This document shows, piece after piece, positions 1-11,362 of a stretch of 64,000 bases of DNA. The notes under the pieces are model-generated. The model saw only the letters and a list, made by a program, of their open reading frames with translations. It was not told where the DNA came from and searched no databases. Both the position numbers and the translations under genes were made by a program. How positions within the stretch are numbered: the first letter of the stretch is position 1; every line of letters starts with the position of its first letter. Location: assembly GCA_013397845.1 (NCBI GenBank), contig VZTG01001901.1, positions 1 through 64,000 of the forward strand, read 5' to 3'. The DNA comes from Melanocharis versteri. Lineage: Eukaryota > Chordata > Aves > Passeriformes > Melanocharitidae.

Positions 1-320
1 ACCCTCCATCACTTATAACACTGGGATTTAAATATCCAGCTCCACACATTCCCAAGTGACTCACAGGATTGGGAGCTTCCTATTTTGCCCAAAATACTTT
101 TGCCTGGCGAGGTTTTATGGTCAGCAAGTGTCAGATTTTCTGAGAGTCAGGAAAGAGCGGAAAGTCTGGGTGGAGTTTTATAAAGATCCTGGAGTTCTGG
201 ATCTTTTGGGCTAGATATCCTTGGAAATAAAGAAATTTCTGCCTCGGTGGTGCTTGGTTTTTAACAAGGAAGCAGAATTCCTTCCATGTCCAAGGAAAAG
301 ATGATCCCAGTGGAGATCAT
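1..320. other. Unique DNA, no feature seen
   Basis: AT-moderate sequence with no repeat family, simple repeat or coding signal that I recognise. It leads directly into the first CR1 fragment. Confidence 0.5.
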
Positions 321-540
321 TGAATCCCAGAATCCCAGAATGGTTTCGTTGGCAGGGAACTCAAACATCACCTGGTTCAATCTCCTTGGACACTTCTCAC
401 TATCCCAGGCTGCTCCAAGCCTGGCCTTGGACACTGCCAGGGATCCAGGGGCAGCCACAGCTTCTCTGGGAATTCTATTCCAGGGCCTCCCCACTCTCCC
501 AGCCAGGAATTCTTTCCCAATATCCCATCTAAAATTCCAA
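321..540 (-). mobile_element. CR1 LINE 3' fragment
   Basis: The plus strand shows the reverse complement of a bird CR1 tail. It opens with repeated 'tgaatcccag/aatcccag', then the 'ctatcccaggctgctccaag' block, 'gatccaggggcagccacag', and the 'cagccaggaattct...cccaatatccc' block. The element therefore lies on the minus strand with its 3' end at the left. It is a 5'-truncated, non-autonomous copy with no intact protein. The open frames reading through it on both strands are by-products of its low stop content. Confidence 0.9.
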
Positions 541-2550
541 TAGGGAATTTCTACTAATGAGGGGTTACACCTGAAGAGCTGCTGTACCCAACACCTCAAG
601 TTTTTACACCCGGAGATCAAAATATCTGGGAGGTCCAGAAAGTGTTGGAGGAAAAGGTGATGGATTTTCAGCATCAATTTATGCCAGCAGAAAATGCCGT
701 ATTCCTGAGGTATTTTCCTGCAGCTGGATTTGCTAACTGAGATCTGTTCCAGCAGGATCATCTCAGATCCTCACCCCAGAGGAAAGAAATCCACAGACAT
801 TGGGCAACAAAGGAAAAAAAATACCTGCAGACAGCCTTAAAAGATTCTCTTCAGTACTTTGGCTTCCAACAGTGACACTGTCACCACCCAGAAACTGCAA
901 ACTCTTCCTTATTTTCCTTACTTTCATTATTTTCCTTATTTTCCTTTTTTTTTTTCCTTATTTTCCTTACTTTCCTTATTTTTGCTGGAGAATCATGGAA
1001 TGACTCCCTGCTCCAGATTTATTCCACCCCGTGGAGAAAGGGACCTGATATCCCTCTGTGCCTTCCTGGAAATACACGAGCAGCACACGGCTGGGTCTTG
1101 CTGGACCACTTCCCTTCCTCCTGCTTGTCTCCACTCCCAGCTAATCCAGAGGATTTCCGAGTGTTGGCGGATGGCTGGGAAAACTCCCAGGAATTCTGTT
1201 TCTCGCAGTGATCAGGAGACGCTATTTTCATTTTTAATTCAGGTTGTATTTGTCAGATAGAACCATCTGTGGTATGGTCAGATCAGGATGTCGTAGAAAA
1301 GGGGCTGCAAAAATTGCCAGGAAAGGAAATCAGGATAATTCCTGATTTTCAGGAGAATAAGGAAACCTGACAGGACAAGAAGTGGGGGAAGAACTCTCGG
1401 AAATGGAAAAGTGAGAAGTGGAAAAGGCGGATCAAAGAACCACAGTGAGATTTATTTAATCTGGGGGCTGACACGACAGAGGGAAAACATTTGGAAAAAG
1501 GAAGGATTTAACAAAGCAAAGGATTCCTGATGGATAGGACTGGAATATTCAGCTAAATCCCTTTGGATAACAACTTCCCTCCTCTTTCCAGGCCTGCTGG
1601 AGTCTGTGGGTGTCCACATAAATCAGCTTTGACTGGAAGCACTTCCATGGGTGACGGACAGATATTCCCTCCAAATATTCCACAGTTTTATTTCACAGTT
1701 ATCAGCAAAGTCTGACCTTCGACCAAGGAAGTCCTTTAATTCCCAAAACTATTTGGGATCCCGCCTTTCACCTGATTCTTCTGCCTTAAATTTTTTCCTT
1801 TCCAGTACTCAGAGCCTTCCCTTCCCATCAAAAGGCTCTTCTGTGGCAGCCTCTCCTTGAGAAACTCCATCCTCCCACCATCCCCAGCTTCATTTTCCCT
1901 GGAAGGCTCTGTTCCGTCGGAATGTCGAGGACAGGGATATTAAAATAATCGCACTAATAAAGAACCCTGTCAAAGGCAGAACTCAAATCCTGCTGTGGTT
2001 CAGGGCGGGTTTGCTTTAAATCAAATTTCCCAGGCTGCTAAGGCCCAAATTGTGCTGTTAAACGAGATGGGATGTCCCACCCTGCCTCATGTTCCCAGTT
2101 CTAATGGAAGAACCAGGATTCCATCCATCTAATAAATGGCAGCTTCTGGAAAGTCTGGGAAAGGCCTTTCTTGCTGCGTGCACGGAAGAGAAGGAGCAAA
2201 CGCCCTCCGGATTTGCTCAGACGGAATTTCAGAGAAGGTTTAATCTTTGCACGTATTTAGGTGGAGGCCACCTTTGCTTTCCTTTCAGACACCAGCGTGG
2301 ACAAGCTTGGATTTCCCTGGATAATGTTTCCATGTGTTGGGAGAGAAATCGGGGTTGGGTTCTTTTTCCTATTTTATACCTATTGAAAAAGAATGGGTTT
2401 TGTGTTTGTGTTCAGTGCCTCATGCAGAGCTTTGAGAAATGTTGTCTTTTAATAATGAATCAACTAAGAATTCCTGAAGTCTAATTTGAGCTCTTGCCCT
2501 CTAATTTTCCAGATATTTCCAAACAAGGAAAACTCTCAGTTCCTGTTCTT
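541..2550. other. Unique DNA with a small pyrimidine repeat
   Basis: No CR1 piece and no convincing exon was found in this stretch. The only patterned sequence is the TTTCCTTA-like tract listed separately at 904-982. Open frames of up to about 130 codons occur on both strands but show no family resemblance, start context or splice signals that I could defend. Confidence 0.5.
904..982 (+). repeat. Imperfect (TTTCCTTA)n pyrimidine-rich simple repeat
   Basis: About ten degenerate units of ttcctta/ttttccttac, interrupted by a run of eleven or so T. It is a simple sequence repeat and explains the Phe/Tyr/Pro-rich frames that read across it. Confidence 0.85.
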
Positions 2551-2672
2551 TTGGTCGCCCCTAATCGATGTCCCCAAGTGTCACATCCACAGGGTTTTTA
2601 AATCCCTCCAAGGATGGGGACTCCACCTCTGCCCTGGGCAGGACAATTCTTTCCTGGAATAAGGAAAAAGGT
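2551..2672 (-). mobile_element. Old CR1 fragment
   Basis: The plus strand carries 'atgtccccaagtgtcacatcc', then 'ggatggggactccacc' and 'gggcaggacaattc'. These match, as a reverse complement, the part of CR1 just inside its 3' end. The canonical terminal repeat is missing and several bases differ from the common form, so this is an older, internally preserved fragment. Confidence 0.75.
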
Positions 2673-4829
2673 TATTCCATGGAATTCAGAGATACTGGAT
2701 CTTTTGGATTTTTTCTGAGTAAATCCCACCTGCAGGTCTTCTCCTGACCAATATAGTTCCCATTATCACACTGGGATTTGCAATTCCTCCTTTTATTTTA
2801 ATATTAAATGATTACACATCAAGTATTTTTTATGCCAAGAGGGCTGGCAGCTTTTACCCTCAGGAATTCTTTTTTTTTTTCGCATTTCATGATCCTTCTT
2901 GGTTTTTTTTCAACGGACGGAACTCTTTCACAGCACAGGCAATTCTTTAATTTAAGCTTAAAAATTATTATCTCACAGGTCAGATTAAAATTCCAGAAAT
3001 TATTAAAATCGCAATTAAAGCCTTTATTTTGGATACTTTAGGATCAATTTAATGTTTAAAAAATCCCCAAATTTTCAAAATTTGGAGATATTGAGCAACG
3101 TGGTAAAAGGAAAGGAAAGAAGACAAGACAAGGCAAGGCAAGGAGAGGTAAATCATGTAGTTCATAAATTAAATCCATGGATTTTTGTCTGGAGGGAGCA
3201 TTGTGGTCCTCCAGCCTGACCTTCCCCACAACAGGATGGATACACCCAAAGAGGTCTAGGAAGGGCCTCAAATCAGGGAAAAATGAGCAAATCCCTCCCT
3301 GACAAAACCCAGCCTAAGGAGCAAAGCGCTCATTTGCCCTCCCTCGCACTCCTGATTTATTTGTGGGTGATTAATTCTGTGTCCTGTCCACCCTGGGTAT
3401 TGTATGACTGCTCTTTCCTATGATTCCAGGGGTTTATTTCTTTGGAAAAACTGACTCTGCCTTCAGTGTCTGGCTCCTGAAAATAAATCACAAAGCCCAG
3501 ATACGAAATGGGAGGGGGAGGTGTTAAAGTTTACCTTGAGTTTGACAGGGAGGGTGTGTGGGAGTGAGGTGAAAAATGAGTCGAATTGATTATAAATCTG
3601 GATTTATTCCTCCTCAAACAAACCAATCGATCAATCAAAATGAAATAATTTGATTCCTCCACCACAAATCTCAGGTGGCTCTGAGTGACACCGGTGCTGG
3701 TAACGATGATAAATAAAAACTCCAACAATTCCCATCCCTTCAGTGCTCTTGGCAGTGATTCCTCAGTCTGGAGCTCGAGCTCCGGGAGGAACCATTAGGA
3801 TCGTGTGCTCCGACCTGTTCCATAACACATGCCAGGGAATTTCATGCAGGAATTCCTGCTTCAGGCCTGGAATTTCTGCAGCAAATCCCACAGATTGATT
3901 GCAGTGCTGATTTAAACCCATCCAGCCAGGGAGAAGGCTGTGGATTCAGTTCAGGTGCAGTTTGGACAGCCTGGCCTTTATTTTTAGACTGGCGCAATAT
4001 ATAATCACTGGAAAAGTTGGATTATAAATCTGGAATTACTCTTAATGTCTGAATAAAAAATAAGACAGGCTTAGGAGCTGAAAGAAAGATTTAAAGTGAC
4101 TCCAGGTATGAATGACTAAAATCATTCCAAGTAATTTCCAAGTGATCCAGGTGTCCCTACTTGTCCTAACCAAACAACTGCTGGGCCCTGCCAGTTTTGA
4201 CCCTAAAATCCTTAAAATTCCACCTCTGGACACACCCAGAACTCCTTGGCTGGAGCAGGTGAGCCCTTTGGATAGGAGTCATCACGGACAACCAGAGGCG
4301 TGTGAAATATCGACTTCCAAATTTGAATTTCCCTTAAAGACAGGGTAAAGTGCTTCCAGAAGCAGATCTGACATTTTTGTTCAGTCTTTCACTCTCAGGA
4401 TCTTCTGTTTCTCTTCCACTGCTGTAAAGGGACCTTGGGCTGGCTGGAGTGGCCTGAAATGTCTCATTCTGAGATGATTTTTGTTAGGCGAGACACATCC
4501 TGTCCCTTCTGGAATCTGAGGAGTCCCTAAATCCATCCGGAGCAGTATTAAGGTGCAGTTATTGAGCTCTGAGCCTGATTTCATCATTCCCATCATGAAA
4601 AGAACCTCCAGGAAGCCACAGTGGTGAGAGGGGCTGGTTTTAGTGGAATGGTTCGAAAATCAATCCTAAAATTAAAATCCTGAGACACTGAAAAGAACAT
4701 TCTTCTCCACTTTTTCTTTTCAGTCCTAATCAGCCAGAAACCATAAACAGAGAATTCAAGGAGGAGCAGGTTTGGCTCCATAGCGTCCTGGCTGAGACCC
4801 TCAGCTGAGGGAAGCATCCCACCTGACAC
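2673..4829. other. Unique DNA, no gene seen
   Basis: No LINE, LTR or RNA gene recognised. A short purine tract with ggaaa, then caagg units lies near 3104-3150. The stretch near 3190-3270 vaguely recalls repeat sequence but does not match any CR1 block closely enough to call. Confidence 0.45.
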
Positions 4830-5068
4830 GGAATCACAGAATTCCAGAATGATTTGGGGTTAGAAAAGACCTTAAATCCCATCCAGTTCCACCCCCTGAC
4901 ATGGGCAGGGACACCTTCCACTATCCCAGGTTGCTCCAAGCCCTGTTCAACCTGGCTTTGGACACTGCCAGGGAAGTGTTCAAACATCCACAACTTCTCT
5001 GGACAAGCTTTTCCAGCGCCTCCCCACCCTCACAGGGAAGGATTTCTCCCTAATTCCTCATTCTCAGC
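4830..5068 (-). mobile_element. CR1 LINE 3' fragment
   Basis: It opens with the 3' terminal signature in reverse complement ('gaatcacagaattccagaat', then 'ggttagaaaagacctt'). It runs through the 'gggcagggacaccttccac' and 'tatcccaggttgctccaag' blocks to a diverged 'gcctccccaccctcacaggg'. A short internal change ('gaagtgttcaaacatcc') replaces the usual 'gatccaggggcag'. Confidence 0.9.
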
Positions 5069-5913
5069 ATTTGTTTTCCACGGATATCCCATGCTTGTTT
5101 GTTTTTTCAGCTTCCCACGCTGGAGTATTTGGCTGTGGATGCCACGAGTTTGTCTCACCTCTCACAAACATCGAGCCTTGTTCCTGAACTGCCAAAATAT
5201 TGGGATGCTTCCAGTGGGGAGTGATGAATGTCCATCCCCGTGGTATTCCCTGTGTCACACACATCAGCAGGAAGTTCCCCGAGTGACACAAGTTCCTCTG
5301 GCCTGTCCAAGTGCCAGACAAGCCGACAGCTGATGCTGGAGCAATATCCACAAGGAATTGCGGGTGGAGTTTTCATGCACGTTGACCCAGTTGGATCATC
5401 AGGAACAGCAGATCCCTGGGATAAAACTGCCCGGAGCTGGAGATTCCCAGCAGTCCAGCAGAGCAATAAATAACCCAAAATCAGAGATTTCAGAAATAAC
5501 CTGGCATCCGAGATTTGATTTGAACTGGGAAAGGGTTTTTCTTGGAGAGTTTTGGGAGCAGTAATCCGGACAGTGGAGTGCATGGAGGGGATTTGAGCTT
5601 GGGAGATGTTTGGGAATTCTCGTGTCGAGGTTTGTACCGGGCGGAGGGAGTTGAGCGCTGTGGTTTGTTACACATAGCTGGGCTGAGGAGGGCAGGAGGT
5701 GACAAAGAGGCTCTTGGTGCCTGTTTTGGGGCAGGAAATCAACAGTCAACAAGCGGGAAATGAAGAAAAAAATAAAAATTCGGTGACTTTTTGTCTCAAT
5801 AAACTTCAGCGGAGAGAATAAGAAATACAAAGGGAGTCAGCGAGGCAGCCAAAATAGATCACATAAATATCTGTTGGTGCTTTACCCTGCCTGTCCTTTT
5901 GGGGTTTTTCTTG
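5069..5913. other. Unique DNA, no gene seen
   Basis: Non-repetitive sequence. Overlapping frames of 70-160 codons on both strands cover the same bases, as expected of a locally stop-poor stretch rather than of a gene. No splice-bounded exon stands out. Confidence 0.4.
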
Positions 5914-6188
5914 CCCAGAATGGGTTGGGTTGGAATGGAGACTTAAAAATCATCCAGCCATGGACAAGGAGACCTTCCACTCTCCCAGGTGGCTCCAAGC
6001 CCTGTCCAACCTGGCCTTGGACACTTCCAGGGATGGAACAGCCACAGCTCCTCGGGGCAACCTCTGCCAAGGCCTCCCCACCCCCTGAACCAAGAATTCC
6101 TTCCCAACATCTGATCCCTCTTCCAGTTTATAACCATTGTCCCTTGTCCTGTCACCATCTGTAGAAAAAGTCCCTCTCCCTCCATTTT
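5914..6188 (-). mobile_element. CR1 LINE 3' fragment
   Basis: Reverse-complement CR1 tail beginning at 'cccagaatgggttgggttgg'. It continues through 'ccttccactctcccagg' and 'ggccttggacacttccaggg' and extends farther 5' than most copies here, to 'cccttgtcctgtcacc'. It lies 3'-to-3' with the plus-oriented copy at 6478, separated by about 290 bp of other sequence. Confidence 0.9.
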
Positions 6189-6477
6189 TATGGATTGTCA
6201 AGGTATGTTGGGTGACAGGCTGCAAAATAAAATCCTCTTGGCAGTGAAAGAGTCCCAAAACAAAGGATGCAGCAGGCAGGAAACAAGTTCCTGTTCTCCC
6301 AAAGATAGGAACGGAATTGGGAGCATTGGCAAAGGCACCTGCCAGAGAAACACAAACAAAAACTCGTTTTGGGCACGGTGTAAAATCAGGGTGGTTGCAG
6401 GCCAAGAAAGCTGAGTCAAGGGAGTAAAGTTTAGGCAAAACTGACGTTGGGTTTAATCCTCTCCCAGCAAATTTCCC

Positions 6478-6650
6478 AGGCTGCCTGGAGAACCTGTGGA
6501 TGTCCCATCTCTGGAAGTGTCCCAGGCCAGGCTGGACAGGGCTTGGAGCAGCCTGGGATGGTAGAAGATGTCCCTGCCAGTGGCAGGGGTAGGACAGGAT
6601 GATACTCAAGGTCCTTCCAACCCAACCCAACTATAATTCTGTGATTCTAT
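6478..6650 (+). mobile_element. CR1 LINE 3' end with intact tail
   Basis: Plus-oriented tail: 'ggatgtcccatctctggaag', 'ggcttggagcagcctggg', then 'ggtccttccaaccc'. It ends in 'attctgtgattctat', the octamer-like tandem that terminates bird CR1 elements. The preserved terminus makes the orientation certain. Confidence 0.93.
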
Positions 6651-6928
6651 GAAATTTAGGAAGTTAGAGCCAGAAACCCACCTAGAAACAAGACCATGGG
6701 GCAATTTTGGGAGACTCCGATTATTCAAACTCACAGCTCTGGACTTTAAATCCTTTGAATATTTTTTTTTCTCTGTAATTCTTCTCTCACCAATTCCGCT
6801 TTAAGAAACTCATCCTTTCCCACCGAGAAACACAACTGAGACTTCCTGGGGACATCCTTGTCCTGCTTTTAACGCCCAGAATGAATTCCGCACATGAAAA
6901 TGTTCTTTTATTCTATTTTTTTCATCAG

Positions 6929-6973
6929 ATTGACAACCGAGCTACCAAAAGCGTTACCCAACAGCTCATAAAG
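6929..6973 (+). CDS. Candidate 45-nt (micro)exon
   Basis: A T-rich polypyrimidine run and 'ttcatcag' directly precede position 6929, and 'aag|gtgaga' forms a strong 5' splice site after 6973. The 45 bases between are exactly 15 open codons in one frame, giving IDNRATKSVTQQLIK. An exon of this length would keep the reading frame whether included or skipped, as neural micro-exons often do. The surrounding DNA lacks CR1 insertions. I could not identify the parent protein and found no second exon of comparable quality, so the gene would have to be very large or the match is chance. Confidence 0.33.
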
Positions 6974-8507
6974 GTGAGATTTCAGCTCCTTTCTGAAAAG
7001 TCGCAGTAAAACTAAGCAGAGAGCCGGGACGTAAAGAGGACTTGTCCCTTTGCCAACATGTTATGGATTATTTTACAAGAGCTTTCAGTCTGGAAGTCCT
7101 TAACCTGCCACTTCAGCTATCAACATTCACTATCAGTGATTAAATCTCGACTACTCCGAGACTGGAAACGGTGCCAAAGATAAACCTGGTTCAGTTCAGC
7201 CCAGCCCTTCTCTGTTGGCTTGAGGAGCTGCTCCGAGGTCACTGCGGAGTCAAAGCCCCCAAGTGTCTCTCAGGAACCACTCAAGACTCCGGCTCCAAGC
7301 CCATGGAGTTTAAAGTTTTATAACCTGGTTCTTTTTTTGCCAGGGCTGTGAACTTCTTACCGCGTGGCTCCTAATAAAAACAGAGCTATTCCATTTCTTC
7401 CTTCTTCGCAGACTTGTACAACGTTCCCCCATTTCAGCTTTGCTGTTTGACAGAAGGTATTTTATCTTTCTGGGGACATCTCCAAAGCGATTTGCTGAAG
7501 GAATTTAATCTTTTTCCCTCTTCCCGTGGTCGCCAGGCTTTCTCTCCCTTGGTTTCCGTGATACTCTATTTTGTTTGTTTTGTGGGTTTTGTTTTACGGA
7601 CAAGATCTCCACATCAGCACAGGAAAATGAAGATGCTGCTACAAATATTCTCCTCTTGTTACCCTGATTAATACCCTGAGACCGATTTTATTCAAAAGCA
7701 GATTCAAACCAGCCACACACTTCCCCTCCCTTTCTTTTTAACACATTATCCATGGCTTATTTAATTGGAATGCCTTCTTTTCTGAAGAACAGCTTTTGCT
7801 GCCACGCTTGGACGTTGGGGACGGATTTTTCTATTTATTAACTAACTTTGGTCTCCATCTACTCAATTATTCATTAATTGTTCTCAAGTCACTCTGGCTT
7901 TGTGACCTCTTTATCCCTCCTTTAAATACCAGTTAAACCCTAATAATCCATGCCCTGATTTGTTAACACATCCCCGCCATTGAATTAATTCAGGAGTTAA
8001 ACCCCCAGCCCGGTCTAGTTTGATTTGAGGCAGCCACTTTGCTGCAAGACTCGTTTCAGCTGGGTTTTAATCCAAATAAAAGAAGGAGGGAACGAGGAGA
8101 GAGAATTCCATAGGCACAGGATTCCACACACCCTGCAAGCCAGAGAGAAGCAGGAGTTAGGCTGGGCTTGAGGCTGAACAGAAGGAGAGCTGCGGGCCAA
8201 GTCGATTAACAGAATTAATCTTCAGAGCTGTCAGGTTTCACTTTTATTTTACGATGATTTTATTCCTCACACGCACAGCCCTTCATTACGGGGCTGTTTG
8301 GGATCCAAGGCAGACGGAATGAGCAGCTTGACCTCGCTCGTAAACCCCACTACTGAGGCAGCTGCACAACCTGAAACCGAGCAGAATTAGCTCTGAACCT
8401 CAGCTTTCCCTTCCCTTCTCCTGCTCCCTCTCCCTGCCTTGATTAGTTCCCACCTGTTTAGTCTTCATGGAAATGTTGACTTTTATACTTTCCTGTCTGG
8501 CAAAGAC

Positions 8508-8578
8508 ACATCCCTTCCCCCCCTTTTTTCTTTTTTTTTCTCTTTTTTTTCTTCCCTTCCTTCTCCCTTTCTTTCTGG
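8508..8578 (+). repeat. Polypyrimidine tract
   Basis: A C/T-only stretch of roughly 70 bases with runs of up to nine T and seven C. It is simple sequence; no unit length is constant. Confidence 0.8.
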
Positions 8579-9402
8579 GAATTGAAAAGCGAACTTCATG
8601 GTGTCATTTTAGGGTTCCCAGCAGACAAAACACTTTTGCGGGCCAAATGAAGTCGTTTTCCTGTGTTTGGAGTGGAAAGGTTCAGTTCATGTGACAGAGA
8701 CCAAAGAACACGTTACAGGAATGCTGTTACTCCTCGACGACCTTAAGGGCTTTTCCATCCAATTTTCTCTTCCAAAGGAATAGTCAGACAAAAAGGTAAC
8801 GTGTGAGGCTCACCTAAATCTGGACTGGGGGCTGGAAGGGGTTTTTCGCTCCTTCCCAAGCCCATCTTTTTTGCTCGGTAGGTTCTGGAGCCCGTGGCTG
8901 GTGCTCAGCTCTGAGTTATCCCTCTCAGGAGAGCAAGTCCTGGCTTTGGCAGGACCGACAGCCTCGTTAATTACGCCGGAGCAGACGTTTGGCAGTTCCA
9001 GGGCTGACCTAAATTGGCTACATCAGGATTCCTCACCCCTAGGAAAGGTTTATCTTCTGGAACGGCGGGAAGGTCACTGGCGGGACAGCGGCTCTTCCTG
9101 TAAAAGTCTGGATGGAGCCTGGGAATGACGAGGAAAACTGGAGCTCTGCTGCTCGGTGATGTCATTCTCCTGCTCCTTTCCAGCCAAACGTGGTTGGATC
9201 CAACCATTTGGATGGTGGGAGACTCCAAAGGCATCCTGATTCCTAAATCAGGGAAAGCCATTCCTTTCCTCTTGCCATAACTCCTAAAAGCAGAGCCTTT
9301 CAGATAAGTGGGTTTTCAGACCAGACGTGAAAAAAAAGGGATGGAGAAAGAGGGGTTTATCCAGGCAGGGTTAGGAATTTCACCGAAATCCACAAAAATT
9401 TC

Positions 9403-9655
9403 GCAGAATCACAGAATCCCTAGGTTGGAAGAGACCTCCAAGCTCACCGAGTCCAACCCACGCCCTAACACCTCAACTAAACCACGGCACCGAGTGCCAC
9501 ATCCAATCTTTTTTTAAACACATCCAGGGATGGTGACTCCACCACCTCCCCGGCAGACAATTCCAGTGCTTTATCACTCTTTCCATAAAAAACCTTCTTC
9601 CGTGTATTGACATCCATTCCCAGGTTTTCTCCAAGCTGGAGGCGACCTCTCCCAG
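9403..9655 (-). mobile_element. Older CR1 LINE fragment, different subfamily
   Basis: It opens with 'cagaatcacagaatcc' and 'aggttggaagagacctccaa', then 'ccaacccacgccctaacacc', 'gtgccacatccaa', 'cagggatggtgactccacc' and 'caattccagtgctttatcac'. This is the classic CR1 3' structure in reverse complement. It is distinct from the 'gatccaggggcagccacag' subfamily that dominates the window. Confidence 0.9.
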
Positions 9656-10705
9656 GCGAATAAATCTCAGGGAAGGAGCTGACAGCCCCAGATTATCAGG
9701 TTCAGCCAGACCCCGTTTCATGTCCTGATCCAGGGAAGAAAATTCCTGCACGTTTAACAAGCGCCAGGTCCTGCAGAACAGGTGGCAGAACTTCTCTTTC
9801 CCTACTCCATAAAGTGCCCGGAAATCCTTTGGGACAGAAGGTGCCGTGTAAGGAATGATTGTTCCGTGGATTTCTTCGCTGGGGTTTGGTTTTCATTGGG
9901 TCAGCTTTGAGCCCTCCCCGAGGCTTAAGTGGCAGAGAATTAACCTGGAAAACGTGATGGATTGGGATTTGAGTCCCTTTACTGGTCCCTCTGGGCTTGT
10001 TGGCTGCTTTATGAGGAGGGTGGGGAGACAGGGAAATGTTCTCCGCTCGAATTCCCTCCCATGGAAACGAGGGAGAAGTGGATGACTGGGCTTTGGCACC
10101 GCCTCCTTTACTCTCATTTATTCGTGTTATTTTCCACCCAATTGTTCCCTGAAGATTTGGATCTCCAGCAGACAGAAAAGCCAGGATTTTTTTTTTCCCC
10201 CTTCTATCTCCTGGGAGGGTGGAGGTCAGAACCAGAGAACTTTTATTTTCTTTTCAGTTTCCAGCACTGTATCTAAGAGCTTGTCAGGAGAACAAATTAA
10301 GCTCCAATTAAATCTGTCCCACTGATCAGAGTCCGGTCGTTCTCCGCCATGGAATTGCTATGGAAAAAAAGGGAGGAACCTGTCAAGCTCTGAAGTGCTA
10401 CTGGATTCCACGTGTGCCAAAGTGTGCTTGGAATACAGAGACACAGATCTGGTGCTGGAGTAATAAAAATAACAATAATATTAATATTAATTAATTCATA
10501 TCAAGGTGCCTTGGACTGGTGTAACGGTAGGGGATTTGTAGCTCTGTCAGTTAAGGATTGCCCAGTTTTCCAGAGGTCACAGTGCTTGGAATATTGAAAT
10601 TGTCCTTAAAATAGATATTTATGGCATTATGTGGGATTATTTAACTGTCAGTACTCTGGTAATGAGCCATGGTTTGTTAACGACAAACAGAGAGTTCATA
10701 ACTCC
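9656..10705. other. Unique DNA, no gene seen
   Basis: No repeat family recognised. An AT-rich patch at about 10462-10503 holds overlapping 'aataataatattaatattaatt' words. Open frames on both strands overlap and carry no family signature. Confidence 0.4.
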
Positions 10706-10797
10706 AGAAAAGTTGTGGATTCCCCATCCCTGGAAGTGTCTGAGGCTGGGTTGGACAGGGCTTGGAGCAAACCAGGATAGTGGAAGGTGTCCCGTCC
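10706..10797 (+). mobile_element. Truncated CR1 fragment
   Basis: 'gattccccatccctggaagtg', 'gggcttggagcaaaccagg' and 'agtggaaggtgtccc' are the internal tail blocks of the common subfamily, plus orientation. The terminal 'ccttccaacccaaacc' part is absent, so the copy is 3'-eroded or interrupted. Confidence 0.8.
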
Positions 10798-10874
10798 AAA
10801 AAATGTCATTTGAGTTTTTCCCCCCTGTTCTTCCAGTGAAACTTTATATGAAAAAAAAAAAATTCACATATATT

Positions 10875-11013
10875 TGGAATATAAAATCTAAAAATTGTTT
10901 GCAGGCACCTGGATAAGCAATAAAGCTTAAAGAGGAAAAAAAAAGAATTATTAAGGTTTGCTCCATATGATAAGGAAGAAGGAAAGAGAGAAATGAGGAA
11001 AGGAGAAGGAGAG
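10875..11013 (+). repeat. Duplicated 139-bp segment, copy A
   Basis: The segment starting 'tggaatataaaatctaaaaa' and ending 'ggagaaggagag' is repeated base for base at 11223-11361. The second copy is enclosed by single Ns. This copy is continuous with flanking sequence on both sides and is probably the true locus. Confidence 0.9.
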
Positions 11014-11221
11014 CAAGGGGAAAATTAGAAAAGAAAAATTAATAAGAAAAATTAAAATAAAAAGGAAAAAGAAAAATGACAAGAGAAAAAAGAAAAAGAG
11101 AAAGGGAAAAAGAAAGGGCAAGGGACTCCTTTTCCTTTTCCTTTTCCTTTTCCTTTTCCTTTCCCTTTCCCTTTCCCTTTCCCTTTCCCCATTTCCGCCT
11201 GTGCTGGATCCAGGGAAGTTT
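11014..11221 (+). repeat. Purine tract followed by (CCTTTT)n/(CCCTTT)n
   Basis: An A/G-rich stretch of gaaaa/aaaggg words changes at about 11127 into five CCTTTT units and then five CCCTTT units, ending near 11190. The two halves are roughly complementary, so the region can fold or mispair. That probably explains why the assembly broke next to it. Confidence 0.85.
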
Positions 11222-11222
11222 N

Positions 11223-11361
11223 TGGAATATAAAATCTAAAAATTGTTTGCAGGCACCTGGATAAGCAATAAAGCTTAAAGAGGAAAAAAAAAGAATTATT
11301 AAGGTTTGCTCCATATGATAAGGAAGAAGGAAAGAGAGAAATGAGGAAAGGAGAAGGAGAG
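11223..11361 (+). repeat. Duplicated 139-bp segment, copy B (probable assembly artefact)
   Basis: Identical over its whole length to 10875-11013, and bounded by a single N at 11222 and another at 11362. An exact copy ending precisely at two gap characters fits an unmerged contig overlap better than a biological tandem duplication. Confidence 0.85.
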
Positions 11362-11362
11362 N

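Larger units (their letters stand above)
6651..9402. other. CR1-free block, possible conserved noncoding DNA
   Basis: This is about 2.7 kb without any recognisable CR1 copy, in a window where one occurs every 1.9 kb on average. It contains the candidate micro-exon at 6929-6973, AT-rich homeodomain-type words (attaat, taattaac) and a pyrimidine tract at 8508-8578. Depletion of transposons is what one expects around constrained regulatory or exonic DNA, but conservation itself cannot be judged from one sequence. Confidence 0.35.

Noticed and set aside
3186..3270. Possible further CR1 remnant
   Set aside because: Only loose word similarity (cctccagcctgaccttcc); no ordered blocks.
5950..6630. 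226-codon minus frame
   Set aside because: It spans two CR1 copies in opposite orientations, so it cannot be one gene; the same peptide pieces recur wherever this CR1 subfamily occurs.
10520..10575. tRNA-like words (ggtgtaacggtagggg...)
   Set aside because: No B box, no cloverleaf pairing and no terminator that I could find.
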